Assembly (NCBI RefSeq): GCF_000717175.1
Contig: NZ_JNYD01000003.1
Location: 124,001-188,000, forward strand
DNA: 64,000 nt
Origin: Pseudonocardia autotrophica
GTDB taxonomy: Bacteria > Actinomycetota > Actinomycetes > Mycobacteriales > Pseudonocardiaceae
Reading direction: 5' to 3'
Position numbers and translations under genes: made by a program. Positions 17,450 through 26,442 of the stretch are shown piece after piece (position 1 is the stretch's first letter; every line of letters begins with the position of its first letter). Under the pieces are notes generated by a model. The model was not told the DNA's origin. It searched no databases and worked only from the letters and a program-made list of their open reading frames with translations.

Positions 17450-19405
17450 GTGGGCGTGATCGAGAGCGGCAGGCACCGGGTCGGGGGCTGGCTGCTGCAG
17501 GGCGAGGGCCGGCGCTCGCGGCAGGGTCCGCACACCCACCCGCCCGAGCCGGAGAAGCGGCACCCGTGGTGGCGGGTCATGTGTCTCACCGGCGTCGACT
17601 ACTTCAGCACCCTGGGCTACCAGCCGGGCATCGCGGCGCTGGCGGCCGGCGTGCTGAGTCCGTTGGCGACCGTCGTCCTGGTGCTGGTCACGCTGCTCGG
17701 CGCCCTGCCCGTCTACCGCCGCGTGGCGCGCGAGAGCCCGCGCGGTGAGGGCTCGATCGCCATGCTCGAGCGGCTGCTGCCCTTCTGGCGCGGCAAGGTG
17801 TTCGTGCTGGTCCTGCTCGGGTTCGCCGCCACCGACTTCCTCATCACGATGACCCTCTCGGCCGCCGACGCCACCGCGCACGTCGTCGAGAACCCGCTGG
17901 TCCCGCAGCTGTTCGACGGCCACAACGTCGGGATCACGCTGTTCCTGCTCGCCCTGCTGGGGGCGGTCTTCCTGGCCGGGTTCGGCGAGGCGATCCGGAT
18001 CGCCGTCGTGCTCGTGGCGGTCTACCTGGGCCTCAACGCCGTGGTGATCGTCGACGGGCTGTGGCGCATCGCGACCGAGCCGAACGTCGTCGCCGACTGG
18101 ACGCGGCTGCTGGAGCTGCAGTACCCGAACCCGTTCCTGGCCGTCGCGGTGGCGCTGGTCGTGTTCCCGAAGCTCGCGCTGGGCCTGTCCGGCTTCGAGA
18201 CCGGCGTGTCGGTGATGCCGCTGATCAAGGGCGGGCCGGACGACACCGAACAGCGCCCGGCCGGCCGGATCGCCGGGGCGCGGAAGCTGCTCACGACCGC
18301 CGCGCTGATCATGAGCACGTTCCTGGTGACGTCGAGCGTGGTCGTGACGCTCCTCGTCCCCGCCCCCGAGCTCGCGCCCGGCGGCCCCGCCAACGGCCGG
18401 GCCCTGGCCTACCTCGCGCACGAGTACCTCGGCCCCGCGTTCGGCACGGTGTACGACCTGTCGACGATCGTGATCCTCTGGTTCGCCGGCGCCTCGGCGA
18501 TGGCCGGCCTGCTGAACCTCGTGCCGCGCTACCTGCCGCGCTACGGCATGGCGCCGCACTGGGCGCGGGCGGTGCGGCCGCTCGTGCTCGTGGTCACCGC
18601 GATCGCGTTCCTGGTCACCGTGCTGTTCGACGCGGACGTCGACGCCCAGGGCGGCGCGTACGCCACCGGCGTCCTGGTCCTCATGACCTCGGCGGCGATC
18701 GCCGTGGCGCTCTCGGCGCGGCGCAAGAGCAGCCGGAAGATCTTCGCCGGCTTCGCGGTGGTGTCGCTGGTCTTCGTCTACACGACGGTCCTCAACATCG
18801 CCGAGCGGCCGGAGGGCGTGAAGATCGCGGCCTGTTTCATCGTCGGGATCCTCGTGGTCTCGTTCGCCTCGCGGGTGGTGCGCGCCTTCGAGCTGCGGGT
18901 GACCGGCGTCGAGCTCGACGACACCGCCCGCGGCTTCCTCGACTCGTGCGCCCCGGGCCCGGTCCGGCTCGTCGCGCACGAACCGCGGCCGGGGGAGGCC
19001 TCCAGCCCCGCCCGCGACGAGGAGTACCGGGAGAAGCTCGCCGAGGAGCGCGAGGACCACAACATCCCGGATCCCGACAAGGTGCTGCTCGTCGAGGTCC
19101 GGATCACCGACCCGTCGGAGTTCGAGACCTCGCTCAACGTCGTCGGCGAGCAGCGCGGGCCGTACCGCGTCCTGTGCACCGAGGCCCCCTCCGCGCCGAA
19201 CGCGATCGCGGCCCTCCTCATGACCATCCGCGACCTCACCGGGAAGCCGCCGCACGTCTACTTCGACTGGACCGAGGGCAACCCGGTCCTGCACCTGCTC
19301 CGGTACCTGTTCACCGGCCAGGGCGAGGTGGCCCCGGTGACCCGCGAGATCCTCCGGGAGGCCGAGCCCGACCTGCGCCGGCGCCCCGCGGTGCACGTGG
19401 GGTGA
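17450..19405 (+). CDS. APC-superfamily permease with C-terminal soluble domain
   Basis: Protein of 651 residues. After a short basic N-terminus it shows about 12 hydrophobic segments between residues 50 and 485, beginning [19 protein letters not shown] (an APC-family first helix with the small-residue unwound region) and including [19 protein letters not shown] soluble C-terminal part of about 160 residues follows ([16 protein letters not shown], then [19 protein letters not shown]). Homologues are annotated as amino acid transporters; substrate unknown. The GTG at 17450 follows GGGGGAT at 9 bases. The gene ends 1 base from the convergent OYE gene with no visible terminator between. Confidence 0.88.
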   Translation: MGVIESGRHRVGGWLLQGEGRRSRQGPHTHPPEPEKRHPWWRVMCLTGVDYFSTLGYQPGIAALAAGVLSPLATVVLVLVTLLGALPVYRRVARESPRGEGSIAMLERLLPFWRGKVFVLVLLGFAATDFLITMTLSAADATAHVVENPLVPQLFDGHNVGITLFLLALLGAVFLAGFGEAIRIAVVLVAVYLGLNAVVIVDGLWRIATEPNVVADWTRLLELQYPNPFLAVAVALVVFPKLALGLSGFETGVSVMPLIKGGPDDTEQRPAGRIAGARKLLTTAALIMSTFLVTSSVVVTLLVPAPELAPGGPANGRALAYLAHEYLGPAFGTVYDLSTIVILWFAGASAMAGLLNLVPRYLPRYGMAPHWARAVRPLVLVVTAIAFLVTVLFDADVDAQGGAYATGVLVLMTSAAIAVALSARRKSSRKIFAGFAVVSLVFVYTTVLNIAERPEGVKIAACFIVGILVVSFASRVVRAFELRVTGVELDDTARGFLDSCAPGPVRLVAHEPRPGEASSPARDEEYREKLAEEREDHNIPDPDKVLLVEVRITDPSEFETSLNVVGEQRGPYRVLCTEAPSAPNAIAALLMTIRDLTGKPPHVYFDWTEGNPVLHLLRYLFTGQGEVAPVTREILREAEPDLRRRPAVHVG

Positions 19406-19406
19406 G

Positions 19407-20486
19407 TCAGCGCCACGCGCCGCGGGCGTACTGCGCCGGGTACGGGGCGGCGGAGTACGGGACGCCGAGCTCGTGGGCGGCGCGCAGCGGCCAGGCGGGC
19501 TCGCGGAGGGCGGCGCGGGCGAGGAGGACGACGTCGGCGTCCTCCTCCTCGAGCACCGCCTGGGCCTGCGCGGGCTCGGTGATCAGCCCGACGGCGCCGG
19601 TGGCGATGCCGGCCTTGGCGCGGACGTCGCGGGCGAACGGGACCTGGTAGCCCGGGCCGACGGGGATGTCCTGGCGGGCGTCGAGGCCGCCGGAACTGAC
19701 GTCGACGAGGTCCACGCCGCGCCCGGCCAGCCGCGCGGAGAGCTCGACGGTCTCCTCGGCCGTCCAGCCGCCGTCGACCCAGTCGGTCGCGGAGAGCCGC
19801 ACGAGCAGGGCCTTCCGGTCGGGCAGCGCGGCGCGGACGGCGTCGACCACCTCGAGGAGGATCCGGATGCGGTTCTCGAAGGAGCCGCCGTAGGAGTCCG
19901 TGCGCAGGTTGGCCAGCGGGGAGAGGAACTGGTGGAGCAGGTAGCCGTGCGCGGCGTGCACCTCGACGACGTCGAAGCCGGCGGCGTCGGCGCGGCGGGC
20001 GGCCGCGCCGAAGGCCTGCACGGTCTCGGCGATCTCGTCCGCGGTCAGGGCCCGCGGCGTGGCGTAGCCCTGGTAGGCGGTGGCCGACGGCGCCAGCGCG
20101 GTCCAGCCGCCGTCCTCGGTGCCGATGGTGCCCTCACCCCGCCAGGGCGCCGCGGTCGAGCCCTTGCGGCCCGCGTGCGCGAGCTGGGTGGCGGGCACCG
20201 CACCCTGCTCCCGCAGGAACGCGGTGATCCGCGACCAGGCCTCGACCTGCGCGTCCGACCACAGGCCGGCGTCCTGCGGGGAGATCCGGCCCTCCGGCGT
20301 GACGGCCGCGGCCTCGGTCATGACCAGCCCGAACCCGCCCGTCGCGCGGGCACCGAGGTGGACGAGGTGCCAGTCGGTGGGAACGCCGTCGCGCGCCTCG
20401 ACCGAGTACTGGCACATCGGCGCGAGCCAGATGCGGTTGCGTGCGGTGACCCCGCGCAGCGTGATCGGGTCGAACAGGGACGGCAC
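19407..20486 (-). CDS. NADH:flavin oxidoreductase, Old Yellow Enzyme family (YqjM-like)
   Basis: Protein of 359 residues, full OYE length. The start SLFDPITLRGVTARNRIWLAPMCQYS places a cysteine at the position of the YqjM/XenA regulatory cysteine; HAAHGYLLHQFLSPLANLRTDSYGGSFENR is the family signature, with the HAAH pair that binds the substrate carbonyl. It reduces activated C=C bonds (enones, nitroesters) with FMN and NAD(P)H. The GTG at 20486 follows CGGAGGTCCCC. It lies downstream of the shikimate transporter and lactonase-like genes on the same strand with a 110-base gap, so it may be a separate unit. Confidence 0.93.
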   Translation of the reverse strand: MPSLFDPITLRGVTARNRIWLAPMCQYSVEARDGVPTDWHLVHLGARATGGFGLVMTEAAAVTPEGRISPQDAGLWSDAQVEAWSRITAFLREQGAVPATQLAHAGRKGSTAAPWRGEGTIGTEDGGWTALAPSATAYQGYATPRALTADEIAETVQAFGAAARRADAAGFDVVEVHAAHGYLLHQFLSPLANLRTDSYGGSFENRIRILLEVVDAVRAALPDRKALLVRLSATDWVDGGWTAEETVELSARLAGRGVDLVDVSSGGLDARQDIPVGPGYQVPFARDVRAKAGIATGAVGLITEPAQAQAVLEEEDADVVLLARAALREPAWPLRAAHELGVPYSAAPYPAQYARGAWR

Positions 20487-20596
20487 GGGGACCTCCGGGG
20501 GAGCGCGGTGGCGGCGGCCGGTGCGGCCGCCACTGCCGCACAACTCCCCGGCGGGGCGGACATGATCCCGAGTGCGAGGGGCACCACACGGGCGGC

Positions 20597-21370
20597 TCAG
20601 GCCACCCGGACCGCCGACACGCCCATGACCTGCGGGAACCGTGCGAAGACCGCGGGATCGTGCCCGGGGACCACCAGGTCGGGGGAGTCGGCGAGCTCCC
20701 GTGCGCGGTCGAAGCCGGCGTACATCGCGGGCGTCGAGTGCAGGATCGGGAAGAGCCGGTCCTGCTCGAGGTTCTCGTAGAAGTGGGCGGAGTCGGAGGC
20801 GAGCACCACCCAGCCCCGCTCGGTCCGGACCCGGGTGAGCTGCATCCCGGCGGTGTGCCCGCCCACGAGGTGGACCGACAGCCCGGGCGCGAGCTCGCGG
20901 TCGCCCTCGACCACGTGGAGGCGGTCGGGGGTGCCGAGGACCTCGCGGAGGTCGTCGTCGGACACGAGCCAGCGCTCGCGCGCGATGCGCTCGGCGACCG
21001 GCCCGGTCCAGTAGTCGGCCTCGGCCCGCTGCACCACCCGTCGCGCGCGGGGGAACCGCGCGACCGTGCCGGTGTGGTCGTAGTGCAGGTGCGAGAGCAC
21101 GACCAGGTCGACGTCCGCGGGGTGGACCCCGAGGGCGGCGACGCCGTCGGCGGGGGAGCAGTGGAACTCCAGCCCGTCGAGCGGGATCCCGCGGTCGGGG
21201 TCGAGCCCGGCGTCGACGACGACGGCGCGCTGCGGCGAGACGGCCAGCCAGACGTAGTAGGCCGTCGGGTGCGGCTCGTCCCAGCGCTCGTCGTAGCCGA
21301 GGAAGTGCTGGCCGCGCCGCCCAGCACGCGAGGCGTACCGGACGGCGAAGACCTGGAACTCCTCGGTCAC
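20597..21370 (-). CDS. MBL-fold metallo-hydrolase (lactonase-like)
   Basis: Protein of 257 residues with the metallo-beta-lactamase metal motif LSHLHYDHTG (HxHxDH) near residue 105, a later GGHTAG histidine near residue 170, SDSAHFY with the bridging aspartate, and VVPGHDP with the last histidine. This spacing matches the AHL-lactonase-like branch. Its GTG overlaps the stop of the upstream transporter gene by 4 bases (GTGA), so translation is coupled. The partnership with a shikimate-type transporter suggests hydrolysis of a lactone or ester form of an imported cyclitol acid; that role is inference. A quorum-quenching role cannot be excluded. Confidence 0.87.
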   Translation of the reverse strand: MTEEFQVFAVRYASRAGRRGQHFLGYDERWDEPHPTAYYVWLAVSPQRAVVVDAGLDPDRGIPLDGLEFHCSPADGVAALGVHPADVDLVVLSHLHYDHTGTVARFPRARRVVQRAEADYWTGPVAERIARERWLVSDDDLREVLGTPDRLHVVEGDRELAPGLSVHLVGGHTAGMQLTRVRTERGWVVLASDSAHFYENLEQDRLFPILHSTPAMYAGFDRARELADSPDLVVPGHDPAVFARFPQVMGVSAVRVA

Positions 21371-22713
21371 GGGGACACCGGTGCGGTGGCCTGCTGCTCG
21401 GGGCGGGCCGGGCGCTCGCCGAGCCGCTCGGTCGGCGTGCGGTAGTAGTCCCGGCCGGTGGCGACGGCGATGATGTTGAGCACGCAGACGGCCGCGACGA
21501 ACCAGGCCACCGGGAGCCAGTCCGCGCCCTCGGGGCCGGCCAGCCCGGCGGCGATCGACGGGGCGAAGCCGGCGACGGCGAAGCCGATCTGGGTGCCGAT
21601 CGCCATGCCGGACAGGCGGACGCGGGCCGGGAACATCTCGCCGTAGAAGGCGGGCCAGACGCCGCCCGTGGCGCTGTGCACGATGCCGAACATCAGGATG
21701 CCGACGAGGAAGATCAGCACGTAGTTGCCGATCGAGATGGAGCCGAGGTAGGCGAACATCATTACACCGCAGCCGAGCGAGCCGCCGATGAAGACCGGCT
21801 TGCGCCCGATCCGGTCGGCCAGCCGGCCGAACAGCGGCAGCGCGACGAGCGCGGCGACGTTGGCCAGCACCCCGACCCAGAGCATGGCGGAGCGGGACAG
21901 GCCCTCGACGTTGACCGCGAAGGACAGGGCGTAGACGGTGAAGATCGTGCTGACGGTGGCGATGGTCGACGCGACGACCACCCGCAGCACCGAGGTCCAG
22001 TGGTCCCGGAAGAGCACCGCCAGCGGCGCCTTCGCCACCTCGTGCCGGTCGCGCTCCTGCTCGAAGACGGGCGTCTCCTCGAGCGTGCGGCGGATCAGCA
22101 GGCCGACGACCACGACGATCGCGCTGAGCCAGAACGGTACCCGCCAGCCCCAGGTCAGCAGGGACTCCTCGGGCAGCACCGCGATCGGCAGGAAGATCGC
22201 GGTGGCCAGGATCTGGCCGAACTGCGTGCCGCTGAGCGTGTAGCTGGTGTAGTAGGCGCGGCGGTTCGCCGGCGCGTGCTCGAGGCTCATGGAGTTCGCC
22301 CCGGCCTGCTCGCCGCCGGCCGACAGGCCCTGCAGCAGGCGGAGCGAGACGAGCAGGATCGGCGCCGCGACGCCGATCGAGCCGTAGGAGGGCAGGCACC
22401 CGACGAGGAACGTGGCCGCGCCCATCAGCAGCACGGTGAAGACGAGTACGCGCTTGCGGCCGAACTTGTCGCCGATGTGGCCCAGCACGAACGCACCGAC
22501 GGGGCGGGCGACGTAGCCGACGCCGAACGTCGCCAGCGCCAGCAGCGTGCCCGTGGCAGGGCTCTGCGCCGGGAAGAAGATCTTGTTGAACACCAGCGCC
22601 GCGGCGGTGCCGTAGATGAAGAAGTCGTAGTACTCGAGCGCGCTGCCGATCCAGGCGGCGAGCGCCGCCTTGCGCGGCTGGGCCGCCGGGGCGGCGGGGG
22701 TCGGTGAGGACAC
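21367..22713 (-). CDS. MFS transporter of the metabolite:H+ symporter family (shikimate/dicarboxylate type)
   Basis: Protein of 448 residues with 12 predicted membrane segments and MHS-family marks: the N-terminal WIGSALEYYDFFIYGTAAALVF, the loop 2-3 motif GHIGDKFGRKRVL, and RLLQGLSAGGEQAGANSMSLEHAP. Relatives include ShiA (shikimate), PcaT and KgtP. GTG at 22713 follows CCAGGGAGCC and puts the first helix at the usual distance. The divergent neighbour set (TetR, shikimate dehydrogenase, dehydroshikimate dehydratase) makes uptake of shikimate or quinate the best guess. An operator-like sequence at 22791-22808 lies upstream. Confidence 0.92.
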   Translation of the reverse strand: MSSPTPAAPAAQPRKAALAAWIGSALEYYDFFIYGTAAALVFNKIFFPAQSPATGTLLALATFGVGYVARPVGAFVLGHIGDKFGRKRVLVFTVLLMGAATFLVGCLPSYGSIGVAAPILLVSLRLLQGLSAGGEQAGANSMSLEHAPANRRAYYTSYTLSGTQFGQILATAIFLPIAVLPEESLLTWGWRVPFWLSAIVVVVGLLIRRTLEETPVFEQERDRHEVAKAPLAVLFRDHWTSVLRVVVASTIATVSTIFTVYALSFAVNVEGLSRSAMLWVGVLANVAALVALPLFGRLADRIGRKPVFIGGSLGCGVMMFAYLGSISIGNYVLIFLVGILMFGIVHSATGGVWPAFYGEMFPARVRLSGMAIGTQIGFAVAGFAPSIAAGLAGPEGADWLPVAWFVAAVCVLNIIAVATGRDYYRTPTERLGERPARPEQQATAPVSP

Positions 22714-22790
22714 GTGGGCTCCCTGGAGTGATGCTCCGATGCACGACACAGCGGGACCGGGTCGGAACGGCTTATGTACCGCCTGGTTAC

Positions 22791-22808
22791 GTACCGGATA
22801 GTGAGTTA
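22791..22808. promoter_or_regulatory. Operator candidate O1 before the MHS transporter operon
   Basis: GTACCGGATAGTGAGTTA, whose complement contains ACTATCCGGTAC. The site O2 at 23644-23661 contains ACTAACCGGTAC; the two 18-base sites match at 13 positions, with 11 of 12 in the core. O1 lies 78 bases upstream of the transporter start. The overlapping GGTTACGTACC (22785-22795) is a further near-palindrome. Likely target of the TetR protein encoded between O1 and O2 (inference). Confidence 0.6.
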
Positions 22809-22862
22809 GCTCCGGGGCGCTGTCAACCCCTGGCCGGCGATTCCCGGCGCCGGCAGGGGCCG

Positions 22863-23531
22863 TCAGGCTCTGCCGACGTGCGCGGTGAGGTACTCCAGGA
22901 CCAGGTCGCCGAGCATGCGCCGGTAGTGGTCGCGCCGCCCGGGATCCAGCAGGTCGCGGTCGAAGACGGCCTGGAACGTGTGCCGGTTCGCGGTGCGGAA
23001 GATGCAGAACGAGCTGATCACCATGTGCACGTCGAGCGCGTCGACGTCCTCGCGGAACAGGCCGGCCCGGCGGCCGCGGTCCAGGATCCGGCCGAGCACG
23101 TCGACCGCGGGGGCGGCGAGCCCGGGCAGGATCGGCGAGGTCCGCAGGTGCTCGGCGTGGTGGATGTTCTCGATGCTGACCAGGCGGATGAAGGCGGGGT
23201 GCGACTCGTGGTGGTCGAACGTCAGCTCGGCGAGGGCGCGCATGGCCCGCGCGGGGTCGAGGTGGTCGACGTCGAGCTGCTGCTCCAGGGCGCGGATGCC
23301 CTGGTAGGCGCGCTCCAGGACGGCCACGTAGAGGCCTTCCTTGCTGCCGAAGTAGTAGTAGATCATCCGCTTGGTCGTGCGGGTGCGGGCCGCGATCTCG
23401 TCGACCCGGGCGCCCGCGTAGCCGCGGTCGGCGAACTCCGCGGTGGCGATGTCGAGGATCTCGGCGCGGGTGCGTTCGGCGTCGCGCTGGCGCTCCGGCG
23501 CACCGATCGGGCCGGTCGGCTGGGCACTCAC
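22863..23531 (-). CDS. TetR/AcrR-family regulator, probable controller of the shikimate/quinate island
   Basis: Protein of 222 residues. The N-terminal TetR HTH is clear (AEILDIATAEFADRGYAGARVDEIAARTRTTKRMIYYYFGSKEGLY, about residues 24-68), followed by a helical C-terminal domain with the HPAFIRLVSIENIHHAEHL segment seen in TetR regulators of aromatic-acid and quinate genes. It lies between the transporter/lactonase operon (same strand) and the divergent dehydrogenase/dehydratase operon; matching operator-like sites occur upstream of both. A repressor released by shikimate, quinate or an intermediate is the simplest model. Effector not shown by sequence. Confidence 0.9.
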   Translation of the reverse strand: MSAQPTGPIGAPERQRDAERTRAEILDIATAEFADRGYAGARVDEIAARTRTTKRMIYYYFGSKEGLYVAVLERAYQGIRALEQQLDVDHLDPARAMRALAELTFDHHESHPAFIRLVSIENIHHAEHLRTSPILPGLAAPAVDVLGRILDRGRRAGLFREDVDALDVHMVISSFCIFRTANRHTFQAVFDRDLLDPGRRDHYRRMLGDLVLEYLTAHVGRA

Positions 23532-23643
23532 GGGGTCGTCCCGACCGCTCGGCTCACGCGTCGGCTCACGTGGGGGGACACAGGGCGGCTCACGAGGCCG
23601 ACGATATCCGGCTCACGCTTCCCTTCCGTCCTCCGAGCGGGTA

Positions 23644-23661
23644 CAAGTAACTAACCGGTAC
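23644..23661. promoter_or_regulatory. Operator candidate O2 between TetR and shikimate dehydrogenase genes
   Basis: CAAGTAACTAACCGGTAC, containing the near-palindromic TAACCGGTA centre, 24 bases upstream of the dehydrogenase start and 113 bases upstream of the divergent TetR start. It shares the ACTA(A/T)CCGGTAC core with O1 at 22791-22808. Placement fits control of both divergent transcripts by the TetR protein. Confidence 0.6.
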
Positions 23662-23684
23662 ATTCATCGACGGCGAGGGAGCCC

Positions 23685-24590
23685 GTGAGCATGTCCCAGG
23701 ACCGCCTCCTGACCGGCCTGATCGGGGCCGGCATCGGCCCGTCCCTCTCGCCGGCGCTGCACGAGCGCGAGGCCCGCGAGCTCGGCCTGGACTGCACCTA
23801 CACGCGGTTCGATCTCGACGAGCTGGACCTTCCCGCGGAGGCCGTCGGCGACCTGCTGGGCCGGGCACGGGCCGAGGGCCGGGCGGGGGTGAACGTCACC
23901 CACCCCTGCAAGCAGCTCGTGATCCCGCACCTCGACGACCTCTCGCCCGACGCGGCCGCGATCGGCGCCGTCAACACGGTCGTGTTCGACGGGGACCGGG
24001 CCGTCGGGCACAACACCGACTGGTCCGGGTTCCGCGACGGCCTCGTCGCCGGCCTGCCCGGCGTGCCGCTCGACCGGGTCGTGCTGCTGGGGGCGGGAGG
24101 GGCCGGCGCGGCCGCGGCGCACGCGCTGCTGAGCCTCGGCGTCGGGTCGCTCGCCGTGCTCGACGTCGACGCCGCCCGCGCCGGCCGCCTCGCCGACGCC
24201 CTCGGCGCGCGGTTCGGCGCCGGGCGCGCCCGCGGCGGGGCCGTCGCCGAGCTCGGGCACCGGCTGGCCGCGGCCGACGGCCTGGTGCACGCGACCCCCG
24301 TCGGGATGGCGGAGCACCCCGGCCTCCCGCTGCCGCCGGCGATGCTGCGCCCGGAGCTCTGGGTCGCCGAGATCGTCTACCGGCCGTTGGAGACCCCGTT
24401 GCTGCGGGCCGCGCGGGCGCGTGGCTGCCGCACGCTCGACGGCGGCCGGATGGCCGTCCACCAGGCCGCGGAGGCGTTGCGGCTGTTCAGCGGCCGCGAG
24501 CCGGATCCGGCCCGGATGCTGCGCCACCTCGCCGAGCTGGTCGGCGCGGACGCGGCGGGTGCCGAGGGGGGTGCCGGTCGTGTCGCGTGA
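23685..24590 (+). CDS. aroE: Shikimate (quinate) 5-dehydrogenase, catabolic
   Basis: Protein of 301 residues with all shikimate dehydrogenase marks: GPSLSPALHE substrate serines near residue 20, GVNVTHPCKQ with catalytic lysine 75, GAVNTVV, HNTDWSGF with catalytic aspartate 111, and the dinucleotide motif LLGAGGAGAAAAHAL near residue 136. It oxidises shikimate to 3-dehydroshikimate or quinate to 3-dehydroquinate. The first start is GTG at 23685, with an ATG at 23691 two codons later. It overlaps the downstream dehydratase gene by 11 bases, so the pair is a degradative operon rather than the biosynthetic aroE locus. Cofactor preference cannot be told from the motif alone. Confidence 0.93.
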   Translation: MSMSQDRLLTGLIGAGIGPSLSPALHEREARELGLDCTYTRFDLDELDLPAEAVGDLLGRARAEGRAGVNVTHPCKQLVIPHLDDLSPDAAAIGAVNTVVFDGDRAVGHNTDWSGFRDGLVAGLPGVPLDRVVLLGAGGAGAAAAHALLSLGVGSLAVLDVDAARAGRLADALGARFGAGRARGGAVAELGHRLAAADGLVHATPVGMAEHPGLPLPPAMLRPELWVAEIVYRPLETPLLRAARARGCRTLDGGRMAVHQAAEALRLFSGREPDPARMLRHLAELVGADAAGAEGGAGRVA

Positions 24591-26430
24591 ACCCCGGACC
24601 GCCATCGCCACGGTGTGCCTGTCCGGCGCGCTGGAGGACAAGCTCCCCGCCGCGGCGGCCGCCGGGTTCGACGGCGTGGAGATCTTCGAGCCCGATCTCG
24701 TCGCCTCGCCGATGCCGCCCGGCGAGGTGCGACTGCGCTGCGCCGACCTCGGGCTGTCGATCGACCTCTACCAGCCCTTCCGCGACCTGGACTCGACCGA
24801 TCCGGAGCGGTTCGCCGCGAACCTGCGGCGCGCGGAGCACAAGTTCGGCGTGATGGAGGCGCTCGGCACCGACACGGTGCTCGTCTGCTCCTCGGTCGCG
24901 CCCGACGCCGTCGCCGACGTCGACCTCCTCGCCGAGCAGCTCCACGCGCTGGCCGAGCGCGCCGCCGCCCGCGGGCTGCGGATCGCGTACGAGGCGCTGG
25001 CCTGGGGCCGGCACGTGAACACGTACGACCGCTCGTGGGAGGCCGTGCGCCGGGCGGACCACCCCGCGCTCGGCCTGTGCCTGGACAGCTTCCACATCCT
25101 GTCCCGCGGGTCGGACCCCGCCGCGATCGCCGACATCCCCGGCGACAAGCTGTTCTTCCTCCAGCTCGCCGACGCCCCGCACCTGTCGATGGACGTGTTG
25201 CAGTGGAGCCGCCACCACCGGCTCTTCCCCGGTCAGGGAGCGTTCGACCTGCCCGGCTTCCTCGCCCCGGTGCTCGCCGCGGGCTACACCGGCCCGCTGT
25301 CGCTCGAGGTGTTCAACGACGTCTTCCGGCAGGCCGACCCGGCCCGAGCGGCGGTCGACGCCCACCGGTCCCTGCTGGCGCTCGCCGAGGCCACCGCCGC
25401 GCGGGGCGAGGGTGCCGATCCCGTGGCGGAAGCAGCCCCCGAGCTGCACGGGCACGCCTTCGTCGAGCTCTCGGCGGACGAGTCACTGGCCCCGGTGCTG
25501 GCCGCGCTCGGCTTCGCCCGCACCGGCCTGCACCGCACCAAGCCCGTGGAGCGCTGGGAGCAGGGCGCGGCCCGGATCCTCGTGAACCGCTCCGGCGGCC
25601 CGGTCGCGGTCGCCGCGCTGGCCGTCGAGTCGGCCGACCCGCCCGCGGCGGCCCGCCGGGCGACCCGGCTGAGCGCGCCCGTCCTGCCCCGGGAGCGCGG
25701 GCCGGCCGAGGCCGATCTCGCCGCCGTGACCGCGCCCGACGGCACGGCGCTCTTCTTCTGCCGCACCGGCGCCCGGGCCGTCGAGGGGGCGGACTGGACC
25801 GGGGACTTCGTGCCCACCGGCGAGACGGCTGCGGACGACGGGGCGGGGATCGGTGTGACCGGGATCGACCACGTCGGCCTGGCCCAGCCCTTCGACCACT
25901 TCGACGAGGCCACACTGTTCTACCGCACGGTGCTGGGCCTGGAACCGGACGCGACCGGCGAGTTCGCCGCGCCGTTCGGCCTGGTCCGCAGCCGTGCCGT
26001 CGTCGACGCGCAGCGCCGGGTCCGGCTCGCGCTCACCGTGTCGCTGCTGCGGCGGGGCGAGTGGGCGCCGGGGGTCTCCGAGCCGCAGTACGTCGCCCTG
26101 GCCGTCGACGACGTCCTCGCCGCCGCCCGCGCCGCCCGCGCGGCCGGGGCACCGCTGCTGGCGATCCCGGACAACTACTACGCCGACCTCGACGCGCGGC
26201 TCGCCCTGTCGAAGGACCGGCTGGCCGCCTACCGCGACCTCGGGGTGCTGCACGAGGAGACCGCCGGGGGCGCCTACCTGCAGGTCTGCACCGAGGTGCT
26301 GGGCGGGCGGGTGTTCCTCGCGCTGGTCCAGCGCGTCGGCGACCACGACGGCTACGGCTGGACCGACGCGCCGGTCCGGATGGCCGCGCACCGCCGCCGA
26401 CGGCTCGCCCGGGAGCGCGTGCGCGCCTGA
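24580..26430 (+). CDS. quiC: 3-dehydroshikimate dehydratase (QuiC type: TIM barrel fused to HPPD-like VOC domain)
   Basis: Protein of 616 residues. The N-terminal half is a sugar-phosphate-isomerase-like TIM barrel with metal ligands E138 (AYEALAWG), D169 (CLDSFHI), Q195 (FFLQLADAP) and E243 (SLEVFND); these are the QuiC1 ligands of Pseudomonas putida shifted by four. The C-terminal half (from about residue 290) is a tandem VOC region like 4-hydroxyphenylpyruvate dioxygenase (GIDHVGLAQP; LQVCTEVLGGRVFLALVQR). The enzyme dehydrates 3-dehydroshikimate to protocatechuate. GTG at 24580 lies inside the end of the dehydrogenase gene. No protocatechuate dioxygenase genes are in this window, so ring cleavage must be encoded elsewhere. 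Confidence 0.93.
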   Translation: MSREPRTAIATVCLSGALEDKLPAAAAAGFDGVEIFEPDLVASPMPPGEVRLRCADLGLSIDLYQPFRDLDSTDPERFAANLRRAEHKFGVMEALGTDTVLVCSSVAPDAVADVDLLAEQLHALAERAAARGLRIAYEALAWGRHVNTYDRSWEAVRRADHPALGLCLDSFHILSRGSDPAAIADIPGDKLFFLQLADAPHLSMDVLQWSRHHRLFPGQGAFDLPGFLAPVLAAGYTGPLSLEVFNDVFRQADPARAAVDAHRSLLALAEATAARGEGADPVAEAAPELHGHAFVELSADESLAPVLAALGFARTGLHRTKPVERWEQGAARILVNRSGGPVAVAALAVESADPPAAARRATRLSAPVLPRERGPAEADLAAVTAPDGTALFFCRTGARAVEGADWTGDFVPTGETAADDGAGIGVTGIDHVGLAQPFDHFDEATLFYRTVLGLEPDATGEFAAPFGLVRSRAVVDAQRRVRLALTVSLLRRGEWAPGVSEPQYVALAVDDVLAAARAARAAGAPLLAIPDNYYADLDARLALSKDRLAAYRDLGVLHEETAGGAYLQVCTEVLGGRVFLALVQRVGDHDGYGWTDAPVRMAAHRRRRLARERVRA

Positions 26431-26442
26431 GCGCGGCTGTGA

